Source: Bacillota bacterium (lineage in GTDB: Bacteria > Bacillota > Clostridia > Christensenellales > Pumilibacteraceae). Taken from it: DNA of 64,000 nt. The notes below the pieces were generated by a model, which was not told where the DNA came from, did no database searches, and was given only the letters and a program-made list of their open reading frames with translations. Location: assembly GCA_009779975.1 (NCBI GenBank), contig WRAY01000006.1, positions 1 through 64,000 on the forward strand. The letters are read 5' to 3'. The translations under genes and the position numbers were made by a program. Positions 15,279 to 23,419 of the stretch are shown piece by piece (positions within the stretch are counted from its first letter, which is position 1; every line of letters begins with the position of its first letter).

Positions 15279-15911
15279 ATGCCAATTATTACAAGTATCA
15301 CACAAAACAAGAAAAATAAAGAAAGGTCAAGTATTTTTCTTGACGGCGAATATGCCCTAGCATTTGACAATTTTATAATTTTTAAGCACAGATTAAAAGA
15401 AGGTGACGACATTGAAAAGGAAAAACTGGTCGAGATACAACGAGAGGATATGGGTTCAGTTGGGTTCGAAAAAGCAGTTAACTACACTTTGATACGAATG
15501 AGAAGCGAAAGAGAGATGAGGCAGTATCTTAAAGATAAAGGCTATTTAAAAGAAATAATCGATGAAATTATTGAAAAGTTACGCTCTTATAACTATATTA
15601 ACGATGCCTATTTCGCAAAATTGTTTGTCAGTGCAAAAAAATCGAAATGGGGAGAAAACAAAATAAAATATGAACTAAGACTAAAAGGAATCTCAAGTGA
15701 GGACATAGAACAAGCCTTTGAGGACTTCGACGGAAACGAAGAAGCCTATGAAATTGGAAAAAAATACCTAAAAGGTGACACAAGAGAACACTATGAAAAA
15801 CTTAAAAAATATCTATTTTCAAAAGGATTCTCTTTTTCTGATATAAATAAGGCAGTTGAGAGGATAAAAGAAGACAAAGAAGAAGAAACGGAGGAGGAAG
15901 ACAATGAATAA
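15279..15911 (+). CDS. recX: regulatory protein RecX
   Basis: 210 residues. Modulates RecA filaments. Three-helix RecX repeats are visible: A-V-N-Y-T-L-I-R-M-R-S-E-R-E-M-R-Q-Y-L-K-D-K-G-Y near 62-85, I-N-D-A-Y-F-A-K-L-F near 108-117, and G-x-x-K-I-K-Y-E-L-R-L-K-G-I near 127-140. The ~55-residue N-terminal extension is typical of Bacillota. The acidic end (EEETEEEDNE) overlaps the next start by 8 bp. recA is not in the window, and no LexA box was recognised near the promoter. Confidence 0.88.
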   Translation: MPIITSITQNKKNKERSSIFLDGEYALAFDNFIIFKHRLKEGDDIEKEKLVEIQREDMGSVGFEKAVNYTLIRMRSEREMRQYLKDKGYLKEIIDEIIEKLRSYNYINDAYFAKLFVSAKKSKWGENKIKYELRLKGISSEDIEQAFEDFDGNEEAYEIGKKYLKGDTREHYEKLKKYLFSKGFSFSDINKAVERIKEDKEEETEEEDNE

Positions 15912-16809
15912 AGAAGCAAAATTTCAACTCCCTGAGGGAATTAAAATCGGACACGCTCAAAACGATAAGACGGGTGTGACTGTTATTTTAAGTGAGGATG
16001 GGGCAGTCGGCGGAGTTAGCGTTAGAGGGTGTGCGCCGGGAACAAGGGAGACGGATTTACTTAAAAACGAAAAGTCAATCGAAAAAATCAATGCGGTTGT
16101 TTTGTCCGGCGGTTCAGCATATGGACTAAGTTCATGTGACGGAGTTATGGAGTTTTTGCAAAAAAACAGTCATGGATTTGCTATCAACGGTCTGGTTGTT
16201 CCGATTGTTTGCGGGGCTGTTATATTTGATCTTAATCATGGAGAATATAATTTTTCCGATAAAAAAATGGGATTAAATGCTGCAAAAAATGCAAAAGAAA
16301 AGAATGTCAAAAGAGGGCAAGTCGGGGCGGGGACATGTGCGACAATAGGTAAAATTACAGGCTTGCAAGGTGCATCAAAAGGCGGAATAGGACTAGGATG
16401 TGTTAAGGTTGGAAATGCTTTTGTTAGCGTCATAAGCGTTGTGAACGCTTTTGGAGATGTTGTTTGCCCAAAAACAGGAGTTGTTATTGCTGGAGCAAGA
16501 CTTCCTGACGGCAGTTTTCTGAACACAAATAACTTTGTCCTAAAAGGAAATATTCCAGCATTAATGCGTGGTGCAAACACAACTCTCTCTTGCATTATGA
16601 CAAATGTTGCCTTAACAAAACTCCAAGCAAACAAACTGGCAGACATTGCCCATAATGGCTTCGTTAAAACTATTTCACCCGTTCACACCGATTTTGACGG
16701 CGACACAATTTTTGTCATGTCACAAGGCGATGAGCAAATAGACTTTTTAACACTCTCATCCATGGCAGTTGAATCAGTTTCTAGGTCGATATTAAATAGT
16801 GTTGAATAA
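15904..16809 (+). CDS. P1 family (S58/DmpA-type) peptidase
   Basis: 301 residues, GGAGGAAG before the ATG, overlapping recX by 8 bp. Belongs to the self-cleaving N-terminal-nucleophile DmpA-type aminopeptidases: G-H-A-Q-N-D-x-x-G-V-T-V near 14-25, V-R-G-C-A-P-G-T-R-E-T-D-L-L near 40-53, V-L-S-G-G-S-A-Y-G-L near 63-72, G-A-G-T-C-A-T-I-G-K, and the cleavage region A-N-T-T-L-S-C followed by T-K-x-Q-A. D-F-D-G-D-T near the end fits the family. The function is N-terminal amino acid or amide hydrolysis; substrate unknown. Confidence 0.88.
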   Translation: MNKEAKFQLPEGIKIGHAQNDKTGVTVILSEDGAVGGVSVRGCAPGTRETDLLKNEKSIEKINAVVLSGGSAYGLSSCDGVMEFLQKNSHGFAINGLVVPIVCGAVIFDLNHGEYNFSDKKMGLNAAKNAKEKNVKRGQVGAGTCATIGKITGLQGASKGGIGLGCVKVGNAFVSVISVVNAFGDVVCPKTGVVIAGARLPDGSFLNTNNFVLKGNIPALMRGANTTLSCIMTNVALTKLQANKLADIAHNGFVKTISPVHTDFDGDTIFVMSQGDEQIDFLTLSSMAVESVSRSILNSVE

Positions 16810-16858
16810 TGTGTGGGTGGTTGAGGGCGTCTTCTCTTGCAAGATATCGAATTAATTC

Positions 16859-16885
16859 GTAGGGGCGGTCTCACTTGTCCGCTCG
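16859..16885. repeat. GTAGGGGCGG-type repeat before acpS
   Basis: GTAGGGGCGGTCTCACTTGT followed by CCGCTC, an imperfect palindrome that ends 20 bp before the acpS ATG. Confidence 0.7.
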
Positions 16886-16905
16886 AAAAAAAATTAACAG
16901 CAAAC

Positions 16906-17256
16906 ATGATAGGAATAGACATAATCGAAATAAAAAGAATTGAGGAAAAATCAAAAAAAGAAACTTTTCTAAATGGAATTTTCACTCAAAATGAAATTGC
17001 CTATTATCACGAAAAAGGCAAAAATCCTCAAACACTTGCGGGAATGTTTTGTGCTAAAGAAGCCGTTGCAAAAGCCTTAGGAACCGGCTTTTCACAATTC
17101 AAACCAATCCACATCGAAATTCTTCACAACGAATTAGGCGCTCCATATGCTGAGTTGTATGCTGCCGCAAAAAATCTTTTAGGCAACAAAAAACTAAACC
17201 TCTCAATATCTCACACCGAAACCATCGCCACAGCAATCGCAATTTTAAGCCAATAA
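16906..17256 (+). CDS. acpS: holo-[acyl-carrier-protein] synthase
   Basis: 116 residues, normal length. Transfers 4'-phosphopantetheine from CoA to acyl carrier protein. M-I-G-I-D-I-I-E-I-K-R-I opens the protein with the metal-binding Asp at 5; F-C-A-K-E-A-V-A-K-A-L-G-T-G is the second metal/CoA motif near 50-63, and S-I-S-H-T near 100 completes the site. Starting at the ATG at 16906 matches the family; a longer reading from 16837 runs through a repeat and is rejected. Confidence 0.95.
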   Translation: MIGIDIIEIKRIEEKSKKETFLNGIFTQNEIAYYHEKGKNPQTLAGMFCAKEAVAKALGTGFSQFKPIHIEILHNELGAPYAELYAAAKNLLGNKKLNLSISHTETIATAIAILSQ

Positions 17257-17317
17257 TACTTGACAGTTGTCTTCAACACTCTTGTCGGTTGACTGCTTGT
17301 CAAATTAGTCCTAACAA

Positions 17318-17352
17318 AACAGTCGAAGACTGTTAATAAGGGTCTTCGACCC
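17318..17352. other. two adjacent hairpins of unknown role
   Basis: AACAGTCGAAGACTGTT (17318-17334) and GGGTCTTCGACCC (17340-17352) are two perfect palindromes 5 nt apart, sharing the TCGAAGAC/GTCTTCGA core. Neither is followed by a strong T-run. The rest of 17257-17407 shows only short GTCAA-type repeats and no gene. Confidence 0.5.
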
Positions 17353-17407
17353 CTTTGTTGTGATAATTCCATGTATCAGTAATCTCAGGCAAAAGCATTG
17401 AAAATGC

Positions 17408-17437
17408 TTGACAAATATATACTATATATGATATAAT
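17408..17437 (+). promoter_or_regulatory. promoter of tRNA-Arg
   Basis: TTGACA (17408-17413), 18-nt spacer, TATAAT (17432-17437), 16 nt upstream of the mature tRNA 5' end. Confidence 0.75.
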
Positions 17438-17453
17438 AAAAAATATACCACAT

Positions 17454-17528
17454 GTTTCCGTAGTTAAATGGATATAACTGGGACCTCCTAAGTCTCCGTT
17501 ACAGGTTCGATTCCTGTCGGGAACACCA
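17454..17528 (+). tRNA. tRNA-Arg (anticodon CCT)
   Basis: 75 nt including an encoded CCA. The acceptor stem GTTTCCG pairs with CGGGAAC (G-T allowed), the D-arm is GTTAAATGGATATAAC, the anticodon stem GGGAC/GTCTC holds loop CTCCTAA (anticodon CCT, reads AGG), and the T-arm is ACAGG-TTCGATT-CCTGT. Confidence 0.93.
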
Positions 17529-17633
17529 TGATTGTTTTATATAGTTAATTTACAATCAAATTGCTATAAAAATATACGATTAAGAGAAACGATGCATAAA
17601 TTCAGCAACAAGCAAAATTTACAAAAAATGTCA

Positions 17634-17643
17634 GGGGGGGGGG
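17634..17643 (+). repeat. homopolymeric G10 tract
   Basis: Ten consecutive G in otherwise AT-rich intergenic DNA, between tRNA-Arg and the lipoprotein gene. Confidence 0.8.
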
Positions 17644-17713
17644 TATTATTGTGTATTAACTAAGGGTTTTGCACAACAGTTTTTAGTGTGTCAAGTGAAT
17701 TACAGCGTTTTCT

Positions 17714-17740
17714 AAGCACAGGATTTTCCTGTGCTTTTTA
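17714..17740 (+). terminator. intrinsic terminator
   Basis: Stem AAGCACAGGA (17714-17723) with TCCTGTGCTT (17727-17736), 3-nt loop, then TTT. It probably ends the tRNA-Arg transcript before the lipoprotein gene. Confidence 0.75.
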
Positions 17741-17761
17741 ATATAGATAAAAGAACAATAA

Positions 17762-17790
17762 AGGAAACGCTGACTAAGTTTGCGTTTCCT
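17762..17790 (+). other. leader hairpin upstream of the lipoprotein gene
   Basis: AGGAAACGC (17762-17770) pairs perfectly with GCGTTTCCT (17782-17790). There is no T-run after it. It ends 20 nt before the ribosome site and could act in the mRNA leader. Confidence 0.45.
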
Positions 17791-17822
17791 GCAATAGACA
17801 CATAGTGTCAAAGGAGAAAAAA

Positions 17823-19004
17823 ATGAAAAAAACAAAACTGCTAACAATTGTTTTAGCACTTGTAATGGTGGTAACAGCCATATTTGCCATTGTCGCTTGT
17901 GACATTAATGGTGGCAATGAACAAACTGACCCAACTGGCTATACCATTCCAACAGGATTAACTGCAACAGTGGGACAAACCCTTGCAGATGTTTCTCTTG
18001 CTCAGCATTCGGGGTGGGCATGGGTTGCACCAACGGCAAGCGTAGGAGAAGAGGGAGCACGCACACACAATGCGACATACACCCGAATTGGTTATAATGT
18101 GATCACAAGAAGTGTGTCAATTACGGTTAACCCCGCAGGCAATAATGATCCTACGCCTGTTGCTCTTGCAAATGCCGCCATAACAGAGGCAAGAGAAATA
18201 ATCGAAGATTTTTTGGCGACAACGCCATTGATGTTCCCGCAACATATGGCTGAGACTCAATCTGCCGTTCGGGAAATTATAGATGCTCATGACTTATCTG
18301 ATGAAATTCCAACACCTCTTCCAAGCGGAGTTGTTATTGTCATTGTAAATGGGGATTTCCAAACAGCAATTGCAGGAACTGCAACAAACCCAACCGGCAC
18401 TAATGGCTATGCAAAATTTATTATTCAACTAACAAAAGAACACGGAACAATGCAGACGGTCGAATTGGTCTATGAAATAATTGCAACGATATTTGTCAGA
18501 ACGAGCATGACGGCTGGGACATACAATTTTTATTCAATGGAAGTAGGCGGAGAGGTGTTTGTTTATGGGATTGATGTGATAGTTATCACGACTGGCACAC
18601 CAACTGCAACACTTACAACTAGCGGACTGGCGAAACTTGACATTGTGCTAGATGGACTGTCGCCTGAAGAACGTGCATACCTTTGGGGTTTCAGAAACCG
18701 TCCTGAAGTAAATTCAGATGACCCTAGGGTGCAACTGCAAAGATACATTGAAGTTAACATACAACAAGAGGAAGCATGGGTCGTAAATAATAACGGAACT
18801 ATCACACACCCGCAAGGAGGCATAATGTCGTATACTCTTGACGGAGAGATTTTGACAATAGTGCTGCCTAGTGCTCCGCCTTTGCCGGATCATATGTGGG
18901 GTCAGACTATGCACGCAATCTATTCACACGAAAACGGAACAATAACACAAGAAAACACAGATAATCCTATTGTTCGCACTTTCGTGTATAGACATCAAGC
19001 ATAA
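17823..19004 (+). CDS. secreted lipoprotein with a bacterial Ig-like module
   Basis: 393 residues from the ATG at 17823 (AAGGAG 6 nt upstream; a GTG-type extension from 17805 is rejected). Signal peptide MKKTKLLTIVLALVMVV and lipobox A-I-V-A-C near 27. Residues ~38-105 match the recurring Clostridial module with T-L-A-D-V-S-L, W-A-W-V-A-P-T-A-S-V-G-E-E-G and A-T-Y-T-R-x-G-Y-N, ending in S-I-T-V-N. The remaining ~280 residues are a beta-rich region with no recognised enzyme motif. Similar lipoproteins are abundant surface proteins of gut Clostridia. A terminator follows. Confidence 0.8.
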   Translation: MKKTKLLTIVLALVMVVTAIFAIVACDINGGNEQTDPTGYTIPTGLTATVGQTLADVSLAQHSGWAWVAPTASVGEEGARTHNATYTRIGYNVITRSVSITVNPAGNNDPTPVALANAAITEAREIIEDFLATTPLMFPQHMAETQSAVREIIDAHDLSDEIPTPLPSGVVIVIVNGDFQTAIAGTATNPTGTNGYAKFIIQLTKEHGTMQTVELVYEIIATIFVRTSMTAGTYNFYSMEVGGEVFVYGIDVIVITTGTPTATLTTSGLAKLDIVLDGLSPEERAYLWGFRNRPEVNSDDPRVQLQRYIEVNIQQEEAWVVNNNGTITHPQGGIMSYTLDGEILTIVLPSAPPLPDHMWGQTMHAIYSHENGTITQENTDNPIVRTFVYRHQA

Positions 19005-19042
19005 ATCAAATAAAACTATACTCAATCAGCATGCAAAAACAT

Positions 19043-19083
19043 ATGGAAAGTAAGAATGCAAGATTTACTTTCCATGTGTTTTG
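19043..19083 (+). terminator. probable intrinsic terminator
   Basis: ATGGAAAGTAA (19043-19053) pairs with TTACTTTCCAT (19065-19075), followed by a T-rich stretch. It lies 38 bp after the lipoprotein stop. Confidence 0.6.
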
Positions 19084-19184
19084 TGTGTCTAAGGGGGCAT
19101 CATTCAAGGGTTTGCTTTTCATCGGCAACACCAAAACTTGTCAAAATATATTCAAAGTATTAATCAATGTCTATATAAAATTGG

Positions 19185-19213
19185 TTGATTTTTTTAAAAA
19201 AGTATAGTATAAT
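19185..19213 (+). promoter_or_regulatory. promoter predicting a leaderless GNAT mRNA
   Basis: TTGATT (19185-19190), 17-nt spacer, TATAAT (19208-19213), then 7 nt to the ATG at 19221. An ATG at 19212 lies inside the -10 box and cannot be the start on this transcript. Confidence 0.65.
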
Positions 19214-19220
19214 GAAACAT

Positions 19221-19970
19221 ATGAATTTTAATGAATATCAAGACCCAATAAGGGTTGGTGATTATGAAGTTAGGTTTCTGAAGAATGCAGAAGAACTTTT
19301 GGCGTTTCAGAAGTTAAGGTATGAGCATTTGCTTTTGGAGTTTAATCCTGAAAGGCATGATAAAGAACGAATTGACTACAACGACGGCTATGATGAAATA
19401 GCCTCACAACTTTGTGTGTTTGACACAAGTGAAAAAAAAGAAAAACTTGTCGGAGGTTATGTTTTGTTCCGTTGTGCTCCGGACAAAATTTGCAAAACAC
19501 AAAGTGAGTTTGACATATCAAAACTTCTCAAAAAACATCCGAATGAAGTTTTAGATCTCTCTCGTGCTGTTGTTGATCCATTGCATCGCAATCCGATTGT
19601 TTTAAAACTTTTGTGGAGAGGAATTGAGGCGTATGTTTATAATCATAATCTAAAATATCTTATCGGAACTGTTTCCTTCAAGGGGATTGATCCCACTCCA
19701 TATTTGAAAGGATTGTCTTATGTGAAAGAAAATTACCGCATGGACGAGGATATGATGGCAACATCACTTCAAAAACATGATCTAAAATTGCCTCAACTAG
19801 ACCCAAACGAAATTGAAGTGGTGAAAAAGCAATTGCCGCCTCTTTTGAGGGGTTATCTCATGAACGGCTCAAGAATCGGCGAAGGAATATTTATTGACAA
19901 AGATTTTAACAGTGTGGATGTTTTCAACATTCTCAACAAAGATGACTATGGTCTTAGAAGACTAAAATAA
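19221..19970 (+). CDS. GNAT-family acyltransferase, OlsB/hemolysin-like
   Basis: 249 residues. The N-terminal region V-R-F-L-K-N-A-E-E-L-L-A-F-Q-K-L-R-Y-E and the centre V-G-G-Y-V-L-F-R then L-D-L-S-R-A-V-V match the GNAT-like family that includes ornithine N-acyltransferase (OlsB) and 'hemolysin' COG3176 proteins. These transfer acyl chains from acyl-ACP to amino groups, as in ornithine lipids. No OlsA partner is adjacent, so lipid synthesis is only a possibility; an acyl-homoserine-type or other N-acyltransferase is the alternative. The serine hydrolase gene follows after 2 bp. Confidence 0.7.
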   Translation: MNFNEYQDPIRVGDYEVRFLKNAEELLAFQKLRYEHLLLEFNPERHDKERIDYNDGYDEIASQLCVFDTSEKKEKLVGGYVLFRCAPDKICKTQSEFDISKLLKKHPNEVLDLSRAVVDPLHRNPIVLKLLWRGIEAYVYNHNLKYLIGTVSFKGIDPTPYLKGLSYVKENYRMDEDMMATSLQKHDLKLPQLDPNEIEVVKKQLPPLLRGYLMNGSRIGEGIFIDKDFNSVDVFNILNKDDYGLRRLK

Positions 19971-19972
19971 AA

Positions 19973-21556
19973 ATGCAGATAATGCAAAAAGCAAAAGAAA
20001 CAAAAAAGAATATATTGTTTTTGCTAATAGCGGTCTTTTCGCTATGTCTATTTTTCTTGCCGTCCGCTTTTAATGCCTTTGCATTGTTTACTCAAGAAGA
20101 CGATATTGACGAAATAATATTGGCAACTATGCAGCGTCAAAATGTTCCGGGAGTATCTGTTGCAATTGTTCAAACCGGAGATGATGATGAAGTGTCATTT
20201 GATGTCTCATTCCATTCTCAAGGTTATGCGTGTTTGAAAGAAGAAATCCCGGTTAATGAAGAAACTTTTTTCTACATCGCATCACTAACAAAAGCGTTCA
20301 CTGCACTAGGGGTGCAATTTTTAGAACATAGAGGTCACTTATCTTTGAATGACCCAATAAACAAGCATATTGAGTGGCTTGAGTTTAGTCATCGCAGTGC
20401 CGATTTTTCAATGGAAGAGTTGAGCATTTTCACTCTGCTCCACCATACCAGCGGACTGGGAAATTTTTCACATTCGGCAAGAATTCGTCCTGATGATAGT
20501 CCTGACGCACTTTATCAAGCAGTAAGGCACATCAACAGAACAAGGCTAAATTCCCGCCCGGGCTCACAATACTCCTATGCTTCAAGCAACTATATTGTTT
20601 TGGGTTTTTTAATTGAACAAATCAGCATGACACAATATAACATGTCTTATGAAGAGTTTATGGTAGAAAAAATTCTGCAACCGTTAGGGCTATATAACAC
20701 AAAAATGTTTCGTGAAGATGCAAAAAGCAGCGGAGTTCTTGCAGTAGGGCATCGCTCAGGCTGGTTTAGAGCAAGACCATATGAGGCAAGCATTGCTCGT
20801 TCACACACTTCGACCGGTTTTATGCTCTCAAATACTTCCGATATGACAAGGTGGCTGCAATTTCATCTCAATCCGGAAACAGCGCCATATCCTTTTAATA
20901 TCCTTATTCCAAATGGTCACATCAAAGATGCAACTGTTCAGCCAAGAGACTTGCCAAGCGGAGTTTATCACTATGCTTTGGGGTGGGATGTTAACTACTA
21001 CAGCGGAAGACTAAGACACTCCGGATTCATTGCAAATGTTGTTGCTGAGGCATTATTTTATCAAGAAGAGGGAATAGCAATCATTGTTTTCATGAACTCA
21101 TCCAGTGGACAGCCTTTAAATCTTGTTGAGAATATTTTGGCGATAATAAGAGGAGAAGATACAGGCAATATTTCAATAGGCTCGCCAATGCAAATTATGG
21201 ACATTGTGTTTTCAACTTTGTCAATATTTTTTATAGTTTTGCTGATAGGGTTAATTGCTTTAATAATATATCGTATTTTTAAAATAAGAAAAGAAAAAAT
21301 TAAACGAAAAAATCTTTCTCTAAAAAATAAGGTTGTTCTGGGGCTTTTGATTTTAAATATGATTTTATTAATAATCATATTTTCGCTTAATCCGATTATG
21401 GCAGGCGTAAGTTGGAGCACTGCTATAGCATGGATGCCAGTGTCTGCTTTCACGCTTTTAGCATTCTCTACGCTCTCAATCATAAGCATCAAACTATTAG
21501 TTGTATTCCGCATTATATTTCAGAAAATCCCCCCTCAAACTCTTGCAAACGAATAA
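19973..21556 (+). CDS. beta-lactamase-family serine hydrolase with C-terminal membrane helices
   Basis: 527 residues. An N-terminal signal/anchor helix (about 13-37) precedes the PBP4*/AmpC-like domain: S-L-T-K at 104-107 (nucleophile Ser and Lys), L-L-H-H-T-S-G-L near 160, Y-S-Y-A-S-S-N-Y (second motif), and an H-S-G-F near 345. Three hydrophobic helices at ~405-435, 455-475 and 485-515 anchor the C-terminus. The active site should face outward, for D-Ala peptides, esters or D-amino acid amides; resistance to beta-lactams is not implied. It is probably translated with the GNAT gene (2-bp gap). Confidence 0.85.
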   Translation: MQIMQKAKETKKNILFLLIAVFSLCLFFLPSAFNAFALFTQEDDIDEIILATMQRQNVPGVSVAIVQTGDDDEVSFDVSFHSQGYACLKEEIPVNEETFFYIASLTKAFTALGVQFLEHRGHLSLNDPINKHIEWLEFSHRSADFSMEELSIFTLLHHTSGLGNFSHSARIRPDDSPDALYQAVRHINRTRLNSRPGSQYSYASSNYIVLGFLIEQISMTQYNMSYEEFMVEKILQPLGLYNTKMFREDAKSSGVLAVGHRSGWFRARPYEASIARSHTSTGFMLSNTSDMTRWLQFHLNPETAPYPFNILIPNGHIKDATVQPRDLPSGVYHYALGWDVNYYSGRLRHSGFIANVVAEALFYQEEGIAIIVFMNSSSGQPLNLVENILAIIRGEDTGNISIGSPMQIMDIVFSTLSIFFIVLLIGLIALIIYRIFKIRKEKIKRKNLSLKNKVVLGLLILNMILLIIIFSLNPIMAGVSWSTAIAWMPVSAFTLLAFSTLSIISIKLLVVFRIIFQKIPPQTLANE

Positions 21557-21672
21557 AATATATGATAAAATATTAATGCCTAAAATAATCGTCTGCGACG
21601 AATTATTGTCTTTCCGTTGTCAAATTGTCAAATGCTTCGTGCTTGCGATATTTCCTAGGGAATAAAAATCAT

Positions 21673-21711
21673 GCTGTTGTGGCTCAGTCGGTAGAAGAAT
21701 GCCTTGGTAAT
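21673..21711 (+). pseudogene. truncated 5' half of a tRNA-Thr
   Basis: GCTGTTGTGGCTCAGTCGGT then AGA..ATGCCTTGGTAA resembles a tRNA-Thr acceptor strand, D-arm and anticodon loop (TTGGTAA, anticodon GGT). It stops after the anticodon loop; no matching anticodon 3' stem, T-arm or acceptor 3' strand follows. The intact tRNA-Thr(GGT) lies 115 bp downstream. The rest of 21557-21825 holds one imperfect hairpin (21584-21607) and no gene. Confidence 0.7.
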
Positions 21712-21825
21712 TATACATTTAACCAGTCCAAAAGTATCAAAATGTATTAAAAATATATCCCAGAGGCACTTTTTCACACCCTCTAAAAAAAAGTGTAAAA
21801 AACCATATAAAAACTAAATTATTTT

Positions 21826-21900
21826 GCTGATGTGGCTTAGGGGTAAAGCACTTCCTTGGTAAGGAAGAGAGCACGGGTTCAAATCCCGTCATCAGCTCCA
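21826..21900 (+). tRNA. tRNA-Thr (anticodon GGT)
   Basis: 75 nt with encoded CCA. Acceptor GCTGATG/CATCAGC, D-arm GCTTAGGGGTAAAGC, anticodon stem CTTCC/GGAAG with loop TTGGTAA, T-arm ACGGG-TTCAAAT-CCCGT, discriminator T. Confidence 0.95.
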
Positions 21901-21963
21901 TAAATGTTATTACTTGCCTTTGTTTATATAGTAATAACATTTTTCTATTACTAGGAGATAAAA

Positions 21964-22707
21964 ATGAAATATCACATAAAAACAGACTGCACGGGTGGTA
22001 ACTATGAATTTATTGAAGAAGTAATCTCTTTAATAGATTTTAGAGATGTTAAGAAAACAGAGCAAAAAACATTTTCTTGGGTTGCTGATATCATGGACTG
22101 TATTGACCGAATGGCTATTGGTTTTAATCTGCATATATTCTATGAAGAAGTTTTCCCAAATTTTCCTCGAAAAATGAATAATCTTTTTTTAAATGAATCT
22201 ATCATTCATTTTTGCAATTTAACAACGAACAAAAAAAACAATCTTTTGAGTATAACAAATATTTTAGATATTACTGAAAAAGAAATAGACAATGATAATT
22301 TAGAAAAATTTAAGTTATTCAAGTTGGCAGTTTTGACATGGTTGCAAAAACAATCTGCCCTTATTAATAATGCAAAGACACTAAGAGATAAATTTATTGC
22401 CCACAAAGATGTGAGGGATTCGGACAAGCAAAAAACTATTCAAGCAATGAATGATTTTCTGTTGAACGATTATATAAAAACAGCAAATATTCTTGTGGAA
22501 ATTTTTTGTTTTATTTCTCACTTTTTTGGTAATAGTGTATTTTTAGTTGGTGGTTATACGGATTTTAATGAGTATAGTTTTGCTTATGAAATTCTTAGGT
22601 ATTTGGATAAAACACCAATAAGAGATATAAAGAAAAATCGTATTATACATAATATTGACATAGAATTAAAAGAGATTAAGAAAATTCAAGAATCTTTAAC
22701 CAAGTAA
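21964..22707 (+). CDS. helical protein with a HEPN-like R-x5-H motif, function unknown
   Basis: 247 residues, AGGAGA before the ATG, 63 bp downstream of tRNA-Thr. It is almost all alpha-helical and very Lys/Asn-rich. Near residue 140, N-A-K-T-L-R-D-K-F-I-A-H-K-D is the pattern of HEPN-fold proteins of AbiU2/Abi type, where the Arg and His form an RNase site. There is no partner nucleotidyltransferase or obvious toxin nearby. A defence or stress RNase role is inference; the motif also occurs in non-catalytic helical proteins. Base composition is more AT-rich than its neighbours, consistent with acquisition at the tRNA. Confidence 0.6.
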   Translation: MKYHIKTDCTGGNYEFIEEVISLIDFRDVKKTEQKTFSWVADIMDCIDRMAIGFNLHIFYEEVFPNFPRKMNNLFLNESIIHFCNLTTNKKNNLLSITNILDITEKEIDNDNLEKFKLFKLAVLTWLQKQSALINNAKTLRDKFIAHKDVRDSDKQKTIQAMNDFLLNDYIKTANILVEIFCFISHFFGNSVFLVGGYTDFNEYSFAYEILRYLDKTPIRDIKKNRIIHNIDIELKEIKKIQESLTK

Positions 22708-22835
22708 AAAATTATTATAGGTTTCGGTTGCCTTTGCGTTTTGCGATTCTAATGCATGAAGCATATAATTTCGTAGGTTATTCTTTCGTTTGCGTGTCCT
22801 GCGTTTAGACTTTTTAGAGCATATAGACATAACAT

Positions 22836-22867
22836 AAAAAGCACCAATTGTCATTTGGTGCTTTTTT
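22836..22867. terminator. intrinsic terminator, bidirectional
   Basis: AAAAAGCACCAA (22836-22847) with TTGGTGCTTTTT (22855-22866), 7-nt loop, A-run on one side and T-run on the other. It separates the HEPN-like gene from the convergent ogt gene. Confidence 0.85.
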
Positions 22868-22892
22868 CATTTTGAAGTTGGAATTTGCTTTA

Positions 22893-23417
22893 TTAACAAT
22901 TAATTTTTTTTATATTAGACAAAAGAGTTGAGTGTCCTTCAATGTTTAGTAGTTTTTGTTTCATGTCTAGACCTCCTCGAAAGCCGGTGAGAGACTTGTT
23001 TTTTCCCAAAACTCTATGACAAGGAATAAATATCGGAATGGGATTACGATTGTTTGCCATGCCAACTGCACGAGCGGCTTTTTCATTTCCGCCTAGTTTT
23101 GCAAGTTCAGAGTATGTAGTAGTTTGTCCATAGTGAAGTATGTCACACATAGTTTTCCAAATTCGTTGAAAAAACTCTCCGCCTTTGGGTTTTAAGGGGA
23201 CAGAAAACACTGTTCGTTGACCTTCAAAATATTCATTCAGTTCATTTTTTGCTTGTTGCAAAACAGTAAATATTTCGCTATCGGTTTTGTCATCAAACAA
23301 TTCTGAAAGTGAAAAGGGCGGTTCTTCACCTTCAAAAAATACATTCGTGAGGTAACCATTATTTGCTGCAAGAGTTAATTTTCCTATTGGAGAGTCAATC
23401 CTTAGATATTTTGTCAT
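22893..23417 (-). CDS. ogt: methylated-DNA--[protein]-cysteine S-methyltransferase
   Basis: 174 residues, normal length. Suicide repair of O6-methylguanine. The acceptor motif I-P-C-H-R-V holds Cys133; before it are Y-G-x-T-x-x-Y-x-x-L-A near 96-106 and A-A-R-A-V-G-x-A-N-x-R-N-P near 114-126 (helix-turn-helix and Arg finger). AAAGGA precedes the ATG. It starts 2 bp after the stop of the membrane protein gene upstream on the same strand, so the two form an operon. Confidence 0.95.
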   Translation of the reverse strand: MTKYLRIDSPIGKLTLAANNGYLTNVFFEGEEPPFSLSELFDDKTDSEIFTVLQQAKNELNEYFEGQRTVFSVPLKPKGGEFFQRIWKTMCDILHYGQTTTYSELAKLGGNEKAARAVGMANNRNPIPIFIPCHRVLGKNKSLTGFRGGLDMKQKLLNIEGHSTLLSNIKKINC

Positions 23418-23419
23418 GA

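Noticed and set aside
21737-21940. 67-aa minus-strand reading frame across tRNA-Thr
   Set aside because: It is the antisense of the tRNA and its flanks, a frequent false gene; no ribosome site fits.
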